This document shows positions 13,861 through 27,799 of a stretch of 64,000 bases of DNA, in pieces. The position numbers and the translations under genes were made by a program. The notes below the pieces were generated by a model that saw nothing but the letters and a program-made list of their open reading frames with translations, searched no databases and had not been told where the DNA came from. The stretch covers positions 11,600,219 through 11,664,218 of the forward strand of contig CM034600.1 in the NCBI GenBank assembly GCA_020091685.1, written 5' to 3'. The DNA comes from Lutjanus erythropterus. Lineage: Eukaryota > Chordata > Actinopteri > Lutjaniformes > Lutjanidae. How positions within the stretch are numbered: the first letter of the stretch is position 1; the number at the start of each line of letters is the position of its first letter.

Positions 13861-14161
13861 AACACACTGTCACTGTTGGTGATTACCGCTGGTAAACACA
13901 CACACAGTTGCTGCTCGGTTACACACAGAAACCAGGCATTTACCCAAAAATACACACACAAATACAAAAACATGATGCCAAGCTGCAGGTGTGCAGCACT
14001 CCAGCCTGAAGTGGAGAAACACGCACAGCTCTTAACCTCACACACGCACGCAGAGATGCATACACACTGAAGTGAAGCAGGAAGAAAACCTGTTAACACT
14101 CAGAGGGAACCGCGCAGGTCTCTGAAGTACTCTGTGAACACACTGTAGAGTGGTAGTACAC

Positions 14162-14189
14162 TGTGTGTGTGTGTGTGTGTGTGTGTGTG
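14162..14189 (+). repeat. (TG)n microsatellite
   Basis: Fourteen perfect TG units. Confidence 0.95.
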
Positions 14190-16303
14190 CCTGCCTTTTT
14201 TTGTGCGTATTCGCACATATTTCATAAACTGGAAACTACATACATCAGTCCTCTAAATGTTTTATGTAATTGTAGATAATGTTTAGAAAATTTTAATCTA
14301 CATCAGACTACACATAGTGATCAGAGTTTGATCGCAGCTAATCTCTCACACTACTGGATCCATCAGCCTAGAAGTTTTCGTGCACTGTATGCTCAAGGAC
14401 CTCTCATGATTGTGGTGATTTTGGAAAAACCTTGAATAACCTATATAATATTTCATCTATACTGACTGTATGCACTGACTGTAGGTTATGAATATTATAA
14501 CCTATACTGACTGCTGACTTCTCACCTCTCTTAATGCCCTTTCAAACCACCACATGGTAACTCGCCACCTCCAGTCATGTCAATAAGGGCAAAGTGGCAG
14601 AGGGGAAGCAGTTTTAATCACAGCAGTAGGGGTAAGACTACCGCCTACATGGAGGCACACAGATTTTACAGTGCAGTCTTGGAGAAGCTGATATGCTGAC
14701 ATCTGAATTCCCAGAGCCAGACACAACACTAGCCACATACAAGGACAACCAGAAGGAAAAAATGGTCCATCAACCTAATATACATGATGTGGACTCTTGG
14801 GTGGGTTGTATCAACAACTGGACGTTCACTGATGCTCCTGCCTGTCATTGCAGCTGTCACTGTGCCCTTGCAACCACTTTTAAAAATGCGTTGGTTTTTG
14901 GAAATTCTCTTGCAGGTAAACATTTGTCAGAGTGGTTACTGTGTGACGGTGTGAAAGAAACTTTTGGAGGCTGGTAGGGGCTGCAAGGGGTCCGTTTTCT
15001 TTTCTCCATTATCCATTTCTGGCTATTGTCACAACCAGTGTCTAATTACTAAAATGATCCTTAAAGGATCTAAAAGGACTTCACCGGTTACCGAGGGCTG
15101 CTGTTTAACGTTGTCGGTTCAATTATCTGGACACGGTGTCTCGCAAATTTTGGGTTCCCTTCTAGACACAACCAGCAGACACTGACAGTGACAGACACGA
15201 TCTGCCACCGCAGTAATGCCAGCGCTGCAAGATGGCGGAACACACAAAACAGTTGCCGAGTTCGTCTGTAGAGAGAGAAAGTTAGCCGAGGAAGTTTGTT
15301 TGAATGTTTTCAACAGACACTTTGGGTAATAATTTCACCATTCACCTCTTCCAAATAAATTTGGCTAAGCAGGGGGTTTGTTTACAACCTGTGTGATCAT
15401 CTGACTGATTGGTTCTTTGTCAAATATAACTGCTTTTAGCGTTGTTGTTGCAATCTGGAATCTCAGTACCTGATTTTGTGGGTATGAAATTATTACAGAT
15501 AGAAATAATGGCCAAAACTATGAATGTAAGATTGAAGATGCAATAAACTAGAATTATCCATTAATGTCAGTCCGACAGAATCAAACAGTGAGTGTTTCGA
15601 AATAGATCAGCACCAATACTCAGCAATCAGACGCTGAATGCGTGGAGAAATCCGTCATGAGAGGCAGATATAGACTTACTGCACCGACGGCTTCCTTAAT
15701 GAACCAGAAAGCAATTCAGCAGCAACACCTGAGTGTTTTAAATGAGAGGAGGCACAACTCTCATCTTTAAAATAAACATCCTTCTTGCTCTTACTGTGCT
15801 TTCACTCTCACTGTTGCTCTTTCCACCTGTTGTTAAAGCAGTTGGATGCAATTTCATCATCCATCTTGTAGGAAATCACTAACTGAATTAGAGGCAGACA
15901 AAGCAGATTTAGGAGAAAAAGAAATAAATCTCAACACTTGATCTGAAAATATCCCCTGGCGTGCTGTGAACATCTCAGACTGATGATATCTAACAGTGTA
16001 AAATAATCTGAAGGAGGGTTTTTCCTCTGATGATATTGAGGTAAAGACGTGTTTCCAAATACTATCCATCACCTCGCTGTGGGTGTGTGTGTGTGTGTGT
16101 GACAGAATGTGTGAGATACTGCAGGTGTGTGGGTGGTGGAGACAAGAATTGGACGGAGAGAGAGAGAGAATGAGAGAGTGAATCATTCCCTGAACAGACC
16201 ACCTCGACAGCGTGATATCAGATGCATTATTTGATGATTGGATCGCTGGCTACAAAAGCTGATAGATCTCCGCCTGAAATTGATTTCTGTCTGGATGTGA
16301 CTC

Positions 16304-16308
<5 letters not shown>

Positions 16309-16379
<71 letters not shown>
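16309..16379 (+). repeat. (CA)n microsatellite
   Basis: About 35 perfect CA units, the longest run in the window. A TG run at 16083-16101 lies just upstream in the opposite sense and another at 16526-16549. Confidence 0.97.
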
Positions 16380-16381
<2 letters not shown>

Positions 16382-18984
16382 TGAGACAGAAAGCCAGGGG
16401 AAACTAATTACCAGTTCACGGAGTGTCTGAGAAACCTGAACCTCAATGAAAACACCTGAAGGACTGGCAGGCTGGCAACTAGAGACAAAATAAATTGGGA
16501 AATTAATGTTCTATTATTGGACCAAGTGTGTGTGTGTGTGTGTGTGTGTATGCTGGTTGGGGGGGCTGATATTTCACAGGGTCTGATGATTTGATTGCCT
16601 TTAGGGTCACTTTTTTCACTTTCAGAGGCAGTTTTATTAAACTACAAAAAAACCAAAAAAACAGTTGTACTGCATATTGACAAGTGAGTTTTTGAGACTA
16701 AGATTTCTTTAATTTAAAATTTGTGTACACCAAATAGTAAACAGCAACAAGCAAAGGGATTTTTTCTGTTGCTTTGGGCTGTGCAGGTTCATTTTTGCCC
16801 TCATATTTTTAATATGAACCTATTTTTTCAGACCACAGTTGTGTGCTTTATGTTCATGTGCGATTGCACTTTAATTAGACACGGCGTATTGGCAGGCAGC
16901 AGAAAAATAGTGAGTTTTTGTATAAAGCCATGTGTGTGACATGCGTGTACGCTGAGCGGGTATTTGCATACTGCCTGTGAAAGTTCTTCTTCCTAGTTTA
17001 CTTCAGTGTCCTGATCATTTTGGACAATGAAGTATATTGATAAACTATAAAATGTTCTGCCTTCATTACATATATTTGTCACATGTGTTTGACAACCACA
17101 TTTGATGGATCATTGCAAAAATGTGTGTTTATGTATATATTCTGTAATTACAGTATATTATATAATATGCAACCTTACAGTATATAATGGAAATCTTTTG
17201 AGGATTGTGATCACATATGTCTGGGTCAAATTAACTAATTATCAGCAGGATGATTATTGGCACCATTTTTTTTCTTTATTTCTCATGGAGATAACCATAA
17301 CATTTCTGTTTTTTACATGTATATAAATTAATGAAACAGACAGCTTTGCTAGTTACTGAATTTTATTGAGTGTTTCAAATGCACAGTGTATCATTATAAT
17401 ATAATACGATACAGCACTCTGTGTAAAATATAGTTATTGTGCTGTTGCATCTCGTTGGTTCGTTTTTGGCGGTTTGTCATACTGCTGAGGAGACTGCGTT
17501 TTCATTGAGAAAACTTATTTCTTTTTTCCCATCATGATTTCCATGTGCATGTAGCGCAAGCCTCAGGTAGGCAGCTGAAAAAGTTTAAAGTAAAGTTTAA
17601 AAAAAAAGTTAGAGTCCTTGTGGTTTTAAAGTTGTTTCCATATGTTGTCATGAGTGAAAAGACCCAAAATGAACACTGTAACTGGACAATTTAAACATTA
17701 TTTGTATAGGAATGATTCTGTCCCAAGCTTTTTGTTCATTATAAGCAGTTGATCGCTCTTTCATGTTTTTTACTCCTTACCATCAGTATTGGCATCGGCT
17801 CCAAAAATTCCTCCATCAGTCGAACAATAAGAGTAGTGTGTGTGAAGTAAGGCGAGCAAAGTATAGTCAGTGATCAGTCTAAGACAAACAATCCCAAAGA
17901 ATCAATCGTAATTTTCAGAGCGGTGACTGAAAGCCAGGCCTTATTGTTCAAATTCAGTGGCTGACTCCTCTAATACTCTTGTGGCTGAATGGGAACAAAT
18001 CCCTGCAGCCAGATGACAAAATCCTGTGAAAAGCCTTACTAGAGGAGTGGAAGCTGTTATAGCTGCGTATCAGTGCCCGTGGTTTTCAGATGAGCTGGTC
18101 AACAATGTCACAGCGCAGGTAATACTGATAATATGATTTGTTGTTACGTCTCGGGGATTTAATTAGCACTAAGCCTTATGGCTGTCCCAGCTACTAACAG
18201 GCCACAACATAGGCTGATGTCTTGGGTGTCGACACAAGAAAGGATGGAGGCAGTGTCACCAGATGTGCAACAATTATCGTATTTGTGCCGTAATTTTAAC
18301 AACTGTACGATATACAATCGGTAATTCCAAAAAAGGCAGCATGTGCAATCATTTTGACATTTCCATAAACCCGTAATCAACCTTTCTTTGAGAGCAACCA
18401 ATCATATCAGCATCACACAGATCAAACAGGTAGAGCAGCGACATAGTCTTGGGTTCTTATTTCAATGAGAGAGAGTGTGATGAACTGTGATTGATTCTGT
18501 GTAAAGCGATAAACGGTTGCCGTCTTGTTCAGTTGACAGAACCTCCATGTCACATGGTCCATGTCATATATCCAGAGCCTTTGCTCGTTGTGACTGTGTG
18601 GACTCTCAGGACCACTATGCTGATCCTGTAAATGCCAATCTACTGCATACATGTGGAACACGTCCTCCAAGTGGACTCCAGAAAGTAGCATGAAGAAAAC
18701 TACTACACTTTAGTGGTGTCTGCAGCTGTCTTTGTACACATCTTTATTGGAGGCCTTGACCATGTTCACTGCAGTGAAGGTATATCAATTGACGATAATT
18801 GTAAAAAGATAACAGTTCAGCGTTCAGAGCACTGACAAGTAAGTACAAAAATGATCTTGTAACGGATTCTCAGAACATTTGCTGGCCTTTCTCCATTTTG
18901 TATCATTAAAAATCGAAAATTTTTAAGGTTTTTGACTGTTTAGCCTGACCAGACAAAATAAGTTAACGACAGTATGCAATTTCT

Positions 18985-19960
18985 GCCACTAGGGGTCTCT
19001 CTCACATCAAAAGAATAACAAAGGCTTAGTTTGATGACATTGTGAAGTAGCGTGGAATCATGACAGTCGTTTTCATTGTTGAAATGAAAGATGAAAATCA
19101 ATCTCACGTGACCCATGCAGAACTCATATTAAATAAATTATATATTGTTTTTATTCACGTTCAAGTAATGTTAGTTACATTTGTCGACTAACTTTCTCAC
19201 TCTCTGAAATACCATCTTATGTTTCCCGTGTTTCCCCAGAAATTATGGCAACCGGAGAGGATAAAAGGGACGTACAGACAACCAGATAAATGTGCAATGG
19301 TAACTTGAATAAAATTATGGATTTCTCTGTTTATTCTTCAGGTGAAAAGCACATTGCATGGGTGAAACAGTATTAGTTAAAAAAAACAAAAAAAAACAAA
19401 AAAACTTTACATGGGGAAAAGAGTTAAAGATGACCCAACATGTAATGACCAACACAGGTCTTCATCAGCGTCCGTCAGGAGTGACATTTTTACGGATTTC
19501 TCTGTTTGGACATTATTGGAAGCATTTAAGATAAAGTATGCAACTCAACAACATATATAACTACATCTAGTCATTTTTAGACATTTTAATGCTGAAATGT
19601 TGCATTTTATACTTTAAAGGAAATTGCAAACACCTTATCTCACCTTTCCCTCCCAAGCAAGCAGGAGAATCTGTGTTGGCTGCGAAATTCACAACAAAAA
19701 AAAAAAAGAAAGAAAGAAAGAAAGGCCCTATCTAGAGCCAGTGGTTGGTTTGTCCATTCTGGGCTACTGTAGAAACATAGCAGTGCATGTGCATGCGTGT
19801 GCGGCCTCCATGGTAGAGGATGCGCACCCTAAACTGCCACATTCGATGGGAAAATAAAAAAACTCTTATTTTTCAGGTGATTATACACTAATGAAAACAT
19901 ATACATTCCATTTTCAATCATATTCTGCCAATAAATCCCGTGAATCTCGCAAACACCTGG
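18985..19960. repeat. compound interspersed repeat, near full-length copy
   Basis: Starts TGCCACTAGGGGTCTCTCTC, as in the 7205 copy, and continues to a second half (CCCTATCTAGAGCCAGTGGT, ATTTTTCAGGTGATTATACA, TATTCTGCCAATAAATCC) that recurs alone at 34900 and 63705. An A-rich stretch interrupts it at 19375-19490, between two near-identical copies of GGATTTCTCTGTTT. (AAAG)n lies at 19695-19724. Confidence 0.6.
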
Positions 19961-20181
19961 ACATGACTTGAGATTTGGTTTAATGACAGTGGCAACATTT
20001 GTTCATTGCAGTTCTAATTTTAAAAAGTGAATTCTAAATTAGAAATTGAGAAACCAGTCAGATAAAGTGAAAAGTAAATAACCAAAAGCAGGTTAACTAA
20101 CTTTAGGAAGTTCAACCTACATCTCTGCCTCTGTCCATGTATCGGAGTAACATTAGTGGTCATGGTGATGTTGTTACTGGT

Positions 20182-20183
<2 letters not shown>

Positions 20184-20213
<30 letters not shown>
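20184..20213 (+). repeat. (GT)n microsatellite
   Basis: Fifteen GT units. A further GT run with one interruption lies at 26255-26287. Confidence 0.95.
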
Positions 20214-20214
<1 letters not shown>

Positions 20215-23200
20215 GGGTAGGGTTGGGGGGTTACCTCTCTGTCAGAACTCTTCTGTCACACTCGGTAATGATCAAAGCCCTCCCTGGGACCCCCTACCGT
20301 ACACACTCACAGCCAACCAGCCAACTGGACAGGAATTGCTCAGCCATGCAGCCCGTGCTCCACACGGTTCATACAGGATCTCACTCACTCACGCACGCAC
20401 ACACTTATACATACACACATACATGCACGCTACTCCTCTCCCGTTTCGTGTCTTTCATCCCTGCGGTTCCTTATTCTTTTCTTTTTTCCTTTACATCGTG
20501 CTGTGTATTTCTCCGCCGCTTCAGCTCCTTCAGTTTCCAGTTAAAAGTTCTGTTTAATGTATCGCCGCTTGTTGTCTCCATCTCTTCTCCTGCAGGTTCA
20601 CCTCACTGTTACTCTGCATTTTTCGTTATCTCCTCATGCTGCTTCACAGTTTCTTTTTTTTAAAATTCATTCTTACTTTGCTCACTTTGTTGTCAGAGTA
20701 GATTTTTGAGATTTTCAGCTCTCCTGTTGTGTTGAATTTCATTGTTTCAGTCTCTCTCGGTTTACTGAGATTATTGTATTTAATGCCTTTTTGTGACTCC
20801 TCTAATCTCTCATTCCTTACTCATGCTATCTTTACTAGAATAGAGTAAAAAACACAAGTACATAGATAAGATTTAATACATAATAAACATCAACCATTAA
20901 ACACTAAGAGAAGTTCATGTCATGTCTGTGGTTCAGATCCCATCAGTCACTTTGCAGAGTTAAATATATTCATAGCACTGGGGACAAATAACTTCATAAA
21001 TACATTTTTTATTTTCACCTTTTATCCATTTCTGGTGCATCCCTTCTTTCCTAAGAGAAATTATTCCAGTTATGTTATATTTATATTGTATCTAAAATAT
21101 GAAAAGAAAGCAGTGTCAGGTTCAGGTAAAGGAAACTAATGGTGATGACAAATATTACAAAATTTAAACTTTAAATTGTATTGTTTGTTCATTACCCTGG
21201 TTTGCCTTGTTGAAAATAAACCTGGTACAATAGGTACTGCAGACACAATTCTTTTGGACTTCACAGAGACAGCATGTATGCCCATGAGTCTTCTAGTCTG
21301 CAGTTAAATGCCAAAGGAAGAAGAACACCTACCGGACCCTGTTGTGCTGGTAGTCATTGTTGTCAACACATTCAATAAGAAGCAACAGCTCTGCCCTGAC
21401 TGATCAAAAAGAAAAACAGTAACAGTTGTGCATGAAACTACTTTTTGTCTGAGGCATATCATCAAGGATTTATAATGAATTTGCAAAAAAGAACAACATG
21501 CAAATTGTGCCATTGAACTTTTCAGATTCAAGTAATCACTTCCAACTTAACAAAGCACCTCAAAGACGGACATGCAGATGGCGAGCAACTTTAACTTCAA
21601 CCTATATTCGAAGTTCAACAACAGAAAACACATTTGCACTCCATTGCTTTGCAGACATGGGCAACATGCTGCCCTGACAGTGATTTGTTTCCGGCTCAGT
21701 AAATATCCCCCTCAGACTGAGGGGCTGAATTTTGTTTTTATTTATGTTCTTTAGCGGGGTATTGTAACTGGTATCAAGGATCATGGAATTTCACTGGTAT
21801 TGGTATTGATGCTAAAACCTCTGGTATTGTGACGCTACTATTATACTACAGATCTGGTCCAGTTTTGCAAACCCACCCCTGCCCACACCCTGCAAAGCTG
21901 AGAACCAGAACCGACCTGTTACCAGTTATGTGAACATGAGCCCCCAAGACCCGGCAGCAGCTAGCCTACATCGCTGTCAGATCAAACAGTGACATCTCAT
22001 TGGTTGGCAAGATCTGGGGTCAAAGAATGTGTGGTAAGCTTTCACAATAAAATCCTGCCGACTGATTAGACTTGATATTACTGTATTTGTATATCACACA
22101 ATCATCTTCATTTCTGATTTCTCCAGATAAAAAAAAACATATAACTGTTTTTTAACTACATTTTTTACCTTTTACACAACATTTTTGCGGGTCACTGGCG
22201 GTGCCAACCTAGTGCAGGACTCTGTTACACTATCTATATTATGTACTGCAAAGACATTTACTATATTGAATATATAATCACAAGAAATAAGGTGTTATAG
22301 CCTAACTGTTTATCGCTGGAAAAATGTAACGCAAAATATTTTCATATTTACTTACAGTATTAGATTTTTCAGGACTTTGAGTTGCGTCTTTTTCTCTCGT
22401 TATGTCAACATAGTAGGCCCACTCACTTTTTATTTTCCTCAGTTCCCTTCTACATTATGTTCCTTCTTTCCGTCGCTCCCTTCTTCTGTCTCTCTTTTCA
22501 TCTTTCAGTGGTCGTTTTCATCAAAGACAGATCTGATTTGCAAAATTTTGTTTTTACTGTGTTTTTTAAACTTTCAGTCTCTCTGCATGAATCCCAGCCT
22601 TAACATGGTCTTCAAAGGATGACGTCAACCTCACTTTCACCAACAAAATATTGCCATTGCTTAATTATCACCCTCTGAGAACTTCAAAAGACTCACAATG
22701 TAGCACCAGTTCTTCTCAGGGTTATATTTTATTTTGTCAACAGGTTACAACCCCAGTGAAAAATGATACGCTGCTGGACCATCATCCCTACGATTTCTGG
22801 ACTGACTGAACCCCTCCCTCCCTCCCCTCATCATGACCCACTGATTCGTGTTACGTCTCTTTCATTTTAAGGGAGAGCATGCATCCCACCTCCCTCAATC
22901 CACATCCCCTCCTCCAGGCCCTGCGACAGCCCACAGAGCAGAGAGACAGGAAATGGAGCAGAGAGACGCGACAGCCCAGCACGAGACTGGAACCAAACCC
23001 ACACACACATACATCTGCACTGATACACCAAAACCACCAGGAAACCCCATTTGTTTTCTGACTTGTCGCCCCCAGAGAAGCTTTTATGCTTTGCTCACAA
23101 CGGATTATTCCCCACATGTCCGGCATGCTGGGATATAGTTTTAAATAAGCTAAAACTGCTTTAGATCCCATGTCAGGAAATATTTTTGACTTTAAACTCT

Positions 23201-24599
23201 GTGGTGGACACCCCTATTAGCTACACTGCCTTTGCAGTTCAGAAATCCCCTTTATTTTTTCAGCATTTGCTTCCAACTTTGTGTTACAATGTTGTAGTTC
23301 ACAGTTTTAACATGCTGGGATTACAGCTGGTTCATTTATCCTTAATAACTGTATGTTAGCAGTAAAGCAGCAAGCTAACAGGTCCAGCTGGTTAATTTAG
23401 CATCTGATGTTAAAACATAACCACTGGCCACCTACCAGGCTAACTAGCTTCTACGAGCTTGAAAAGTTAGAATTATAGTCTACTCGACTTTAAGTGATGC
23501 TAAACAAGGTGCTCAAACTGAAATGTGCTCAGACTTCATTGGCTCCCTAGTGTATCAATCAATCAACAGTAGGTGGCAAATAAGCCATTACACACCAAAG
23601 TGGATGTTTATGTACAACGTAACAATGAATGCATGCCTAAACGTTAACAAATTGACGCTTTAATTCCAGTAAAGAGAAACCTCCAACAATTTTACACATC
23701 AAAGTTTGTGTACAGGTCTTAGGAAGTACTATTGCATAGCTGGGAAAAGGTTTTTTTTTTAAGTATTTTGTGGCTCCAGAGGGAGCTGCATGAAATCCTG
23801 TAAAATTCCTCAAGTGGCTGAAGACTATGAGTTTGAAAATCAAAAAAAAAATCTTGACCTGTGGATTTAAAAATGAGTGAAATATCCCGTGCCTTATCCT
23901 TACTTGAGGCTAGCAGTTAAATGATTGCTGGCACTGGCACTTTAGATTCAGGACACACGTGACCTATGATCTCGATGGACACTGAGTTTGCGCAGTATCT
24001 CCAGTCAGGTCTCAGGATGGATGTATTAAACAATTTCTCCATGATCAAATCTTTTCTCTAGACACTACACCATCCAAACCCAGGCGCTTATGGAGAGGCT
24101 TTTTAGCCTTGGAAGTCTCATCAGCAGAATCAATTATCCAACACGTTTTGAAGAACTTTTCTTGCATTATTAAAGAGTAAATTACAGAGAACATTGAGTG
24201 GTTAAGTCTATGTGCTTTGACAAGCCTGTGCACTTTAATAGTTTGTATGGAAGCATGTGTTTTGAGAAGCTAACTGGTTCATTAGCTGCATGTTGACACA
24301 TGATATACTGTGAGCTGTACGAGTACTCATTTAATTGTTTTCATAGAGGCAGCTGTGTAATATGCCTCTGTCCAGTTCAATGTTCTTTTCTCAGTCGGTA
24401 ATACTGAAATGTAATGAGTTACTTTTTAATGGCAGTAATCTAGTTATGTAATGAGTTACTTTTAAAAGTAATACAACCCAGTACTACCAACAAGGATCAT
24501 AAAATGAACACACTGACTCTATTTAAAAATTACAATTTCTCAGTCAAAAAGTGGGACATTGAAAAATCATTAAAAGTCCATTCAACTACAGGAGGTTGA

Positions 24600-24985
24600 A
24601 AACAAGCAATTTCCTCAGATATGAAAGTGGGACTTAAATGTTCAAGGGTCATTTGGTAAAGCCATGTTTTCCTCATAAAGCGAATATCACTGTAAGCTGT
24701 ACAATCTCTCATTTCATTTGACTTACAATGGGAGCTGAGCTGATTTAAATCTGATTGGGTCATATCGAATATATTTGCACGGCAGTTCTCTCTGAATCGG
24801 TGTGTCACTCTCCCTTGAGATGCTGCCAACCCACCTGAAAGAATCTCATTAGTATTGGTTTCAGCTGAGGCTTGTCTGATGTCTGACAGTCTACATGCTG
24901 CTCCATAGGCTTCTCCACGCTGACGATTTTTTTGAGGGGGGACACTGCTGTGCAGGTAATAAGAGGATAAGTGTGGATTTTGACT
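24600..24985 (-). pseudogene. possible LINE endonuclease-domain remnant
   Basis: The minus strand has an open frame of about 150 codons, but only a short block (EMRDC through a KTWL motif) resembles the endonuclease region of fish LINE ORF2, where EMRDC-ETWL is usual. The rest is not recognised. It could be a chance ORF. Confidence 0.28.
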
Positions 24986-26254
24986 CAACAAAAATAGCCT
25001 GGTCTAAATTAATGCAAGCTATTTCAGCTTTGCCTGTTAACCGAGACAAATTTGAAAAAATGTAGCACTAAACTGCCTGTATCATATGCTTCATGGCAGA
25101 CACAGGTGCTACCCCGAGAACCTAAATCTGGATCACTAACCTCGGTCACTCACAGATTACTATACTATAGCTGGCCGGGGCTGACTTTGCACTGCATCCA
25201 GAACAAAGCGGAGCGACAGCGAGGATAAAAGAGCAAGAGAGAAACCCAGAGAGGACGATTTTGAAAAAACCTGCTTGTCATCGGCTCTGCGGAGCTGAAA
25301 TCCCCTCTCTCAGCTCTCTGGCTGGTGAACAAGCAGGGAGCCACAATGGCCAGCAGATTCCCCCGGATTTGGAGCACAAAGGGTGGGCAGTCGTCCACCC
25401 AATAACCCTCAAAAACCCTCACCGCCCTGCCACATGCATCCCTCCTCTAAACGCCCCACACTCCATCCCTCCGTGCACATGGCCTTCCACGCAATCTGAC
25501 CATCAATGGCTGCTGCCCGCAGAATCAGTCGCTGGCCAACTGAGACAATAAAATACATGTGTGAATGTATGTGTGCACACACTTACTTGAGAAAAACTGC
25601 AGATTTTAGCCAACTGTCATTGTCCTGCCAAACAAGAATGTCATAGTTGTGGTAATTGGAGTTTTGCTCCAGGCACAAACACACACACTTTTGTATTACT
25701 ATATAGTAAGTATAGTAGTGCCTGTCTTTTTTCCTGGATGCCAAGCCCAATCTTAACCATTAATTCACCCTAAAATGAACTTAAATTACCTCAATTTGCA
25801 GAAGTATTATTAACGGTGTAAAACCTGAGTATTTTTTAAGGACTGTGATGCCCAAAATGACTGTCCATTAGCTGTGAATGTGTGTTTATAAAGTTTTAAA
25901 CCCTGGATTCAAGTTCAGCCATGTCCAGGGCTCATTAAAAGTTACCTGCTCTCGTCACAGGTGGACCCAGCAGAGGAGAGCCTGTGACCCATTTCCAGTC
26001 CTCACCCTTAGCTTAAGAAACTCATGGCTTCAAGTTTATTGCAGCCAGGTGTTTAGTGCACTTGAGTTTGGCATAATCATTAGGTTGGTCTCAGACAATT
26101 AAACAATGAGACGATTAAGCTCAATTAATGACTAATGTCTAATGTCTCAGGCTCTGTTATGTGTCTGCCTGAAGCGAAGGTACGGAGATGGCAGCAGGTG
26201 GCTGAGTGTAGCACAGCGATGGAGCATCCACTTAGCCAAGTTACAACTACCAAC

Positions 26255-26287
<33 letters not shown>

Positions 26288-26984
26288 CTGCATTTCCATG
26301 AGAGTGAGCCAAAGCCTGACTCTAATCACCAGGATTGTGCCACTTGTGTCTGCCATGACAGTGATAGTAATTGCAGCAGCATTTGGCTCCAGTGCTAATA
26401 GAAGTGTGATGAGCAGCCGGCTGGCCGCTGGGACCAATCGCCTCTTCAGAAATGGACATCAGAAAGTCTTTAATACGACTCAGCAGTGGGTTTAAGAAAA
26501 CAAAAAAAACAAGTAATTGCATTTTTGATGTTTAATTTGTCTTAGGGCAAAGAGTGTCCAAGAAGACGAAATAATGGATATATAAAGTAGATGGTCCATG
26601 TCTAATGCAAAATAGCATTTATTCAAGCCAGTGTAAAAGAAAAAGAGGAAGACTCTATCTAATTGCCAAATGAAATCTTTAAAATCATATGTAGTCATAT
26701 ATGATACATTTTTGTGTATAACATTTGTTTTTGTGAGAAGCAACAATGGAGCCTAATGATGTTATAAATAAAGCCTACCTACAGTTTGATGGTCACTTTA
26801 TTTTTGGCTTTAAAGGACTTTTCCATACTGCTCAAATGAGCTTCCTTCATAAGCTGTTAGGTCAGGATGACAGGCTCAGAGTAGAACAATTGAAAAGAAC
26901 CAGTTGATACACTGTAGATTGGGGCATCTAATCAGAATTCCCCTGTGGAGATATTTATTCTGTTCAACTGGGAAGACATGTCAG

Positions 26985-27165
26985 GATTGACCTATCCTGC
27001 AGGGATTATGTATCCCATGTGGCCCGGGAACCTCTCAGAGTGCCCCTGGAAGAGCTGCAGGACAGGGGTGAGGAGAGAGATGTCTGAGCTGCGTTGTTTT
27101 TTTTCTGCTGCCACCGTGACCCAGACCAGGATCAGGGATGGAACAGCAGTAGATGGAGGAGGACC
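26985..27165 (+). mobile_element. degenerate 3' end of a non-LTR retrotransposon
   Basis: Segments reading CATGTGGCCCGGGAACCTC, GGAAGAGCTGCAGGACAGGG and TGCTGCCACCGTGACCC, then ATGGAACAGCAGTAGATGGA, follow the order of the reverse-transcriptase C-terminus and 3' end of a very common fish LINE. It is 5'-truncated and eroded, with no intact frame. Confidence 0.55.
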
Positions 27166-27357
27166 ATTCCTCTGGTTTGGTGTCTTTTAACTCAACTGCC
27201 TTTGAGGCAGTGATTTGATTCCATATATGTCAGTACACTCTGAAAATCAGTTTGTGTACATTCACAATTTGATATTTTACATTTACATTATCAATGTGTG
27301 GTAATGCAGTTACACAGACCATTCTGAAAACTGTGACAACCATAACATGTAAGTCTT

Positions 27358-27799
27358 TGTTCAGACTGCAGGCAAGTCAGATTTGTTTCTCAAATCAGAT
27401 CTTTTTACACAGACTGTCCACGCTTATTGGTAAGTGATCAGATTGGATTTGTGTGTTCAAACATTACCAATCCGGTTGCTGTGGACACCTACATGCACTG
27501 GGGAGGCAGCAATCCAACGTGGAAGCATGTTCATCTTGCCCTCTTGACTTGCTGTCAAGTCATGGTGCAGAACTCCTCTGTCGCCTCATCATCGCTCTGA
27601 TACACTTCCATCAGTCTGGATTTCATGTCATTGTTGTGTTTTGCATTGTGTGTAATGCAAAATGCAAATTGAGCATCAAGAAGATCTTTACTGAGATGCA
27701 TCTGTAGAAATCCAGTCAAAATTGCATTTCAAACACCCTCCAAATGTGGATCAGATCAAAACAGCAAAAATAGCAATAAATAGCAAAACAGTCTGAACA
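27358..27799. mobile_element. short inverted-repeat (MITE-like) element
   Basis: TGTTCAGACTG at 27358-27368 and its exact complement CAGTCTGAACA at 27789-27799 bound a 442-bp AT-rich segment. Subterminal sequences also mirror each other loosely (AATCAGATC near 27395, GATCAGATC near 27748). The CAG-type ends are compatible with a hAT-like element, but no target duplication is evident. Confidence 0.6.

Larger units (their letters stand above)
5461..18984. other. non-genic; microsatellites, pyrimidine tracts and repeats
   Basis: Contains pyrimidine-rich tracts at 6630-7070 and 9330-9657, the repeats at 7205 and 8400, and the CA/GA microsatellite cluster 13300-16550. The sequence from 10590 (GGGCCTCATTCACCAAG) to about 10960 looks like part of a dispersed fish repeat. 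No exon is recognised. Confidence 0.55.

Noticed and set aside
13743..14099. 118-codon minus-strand ORF with a Cys-Val run
   Set aside because: Translation of (CA)n; flanks have no domain.
22848..23171. Overlapping 96- and 106-codon ORFs on opposite strands
   Set aside because: No recognisable domain, no exon signals, and both strands open, as expected in a short GC-richer patch.
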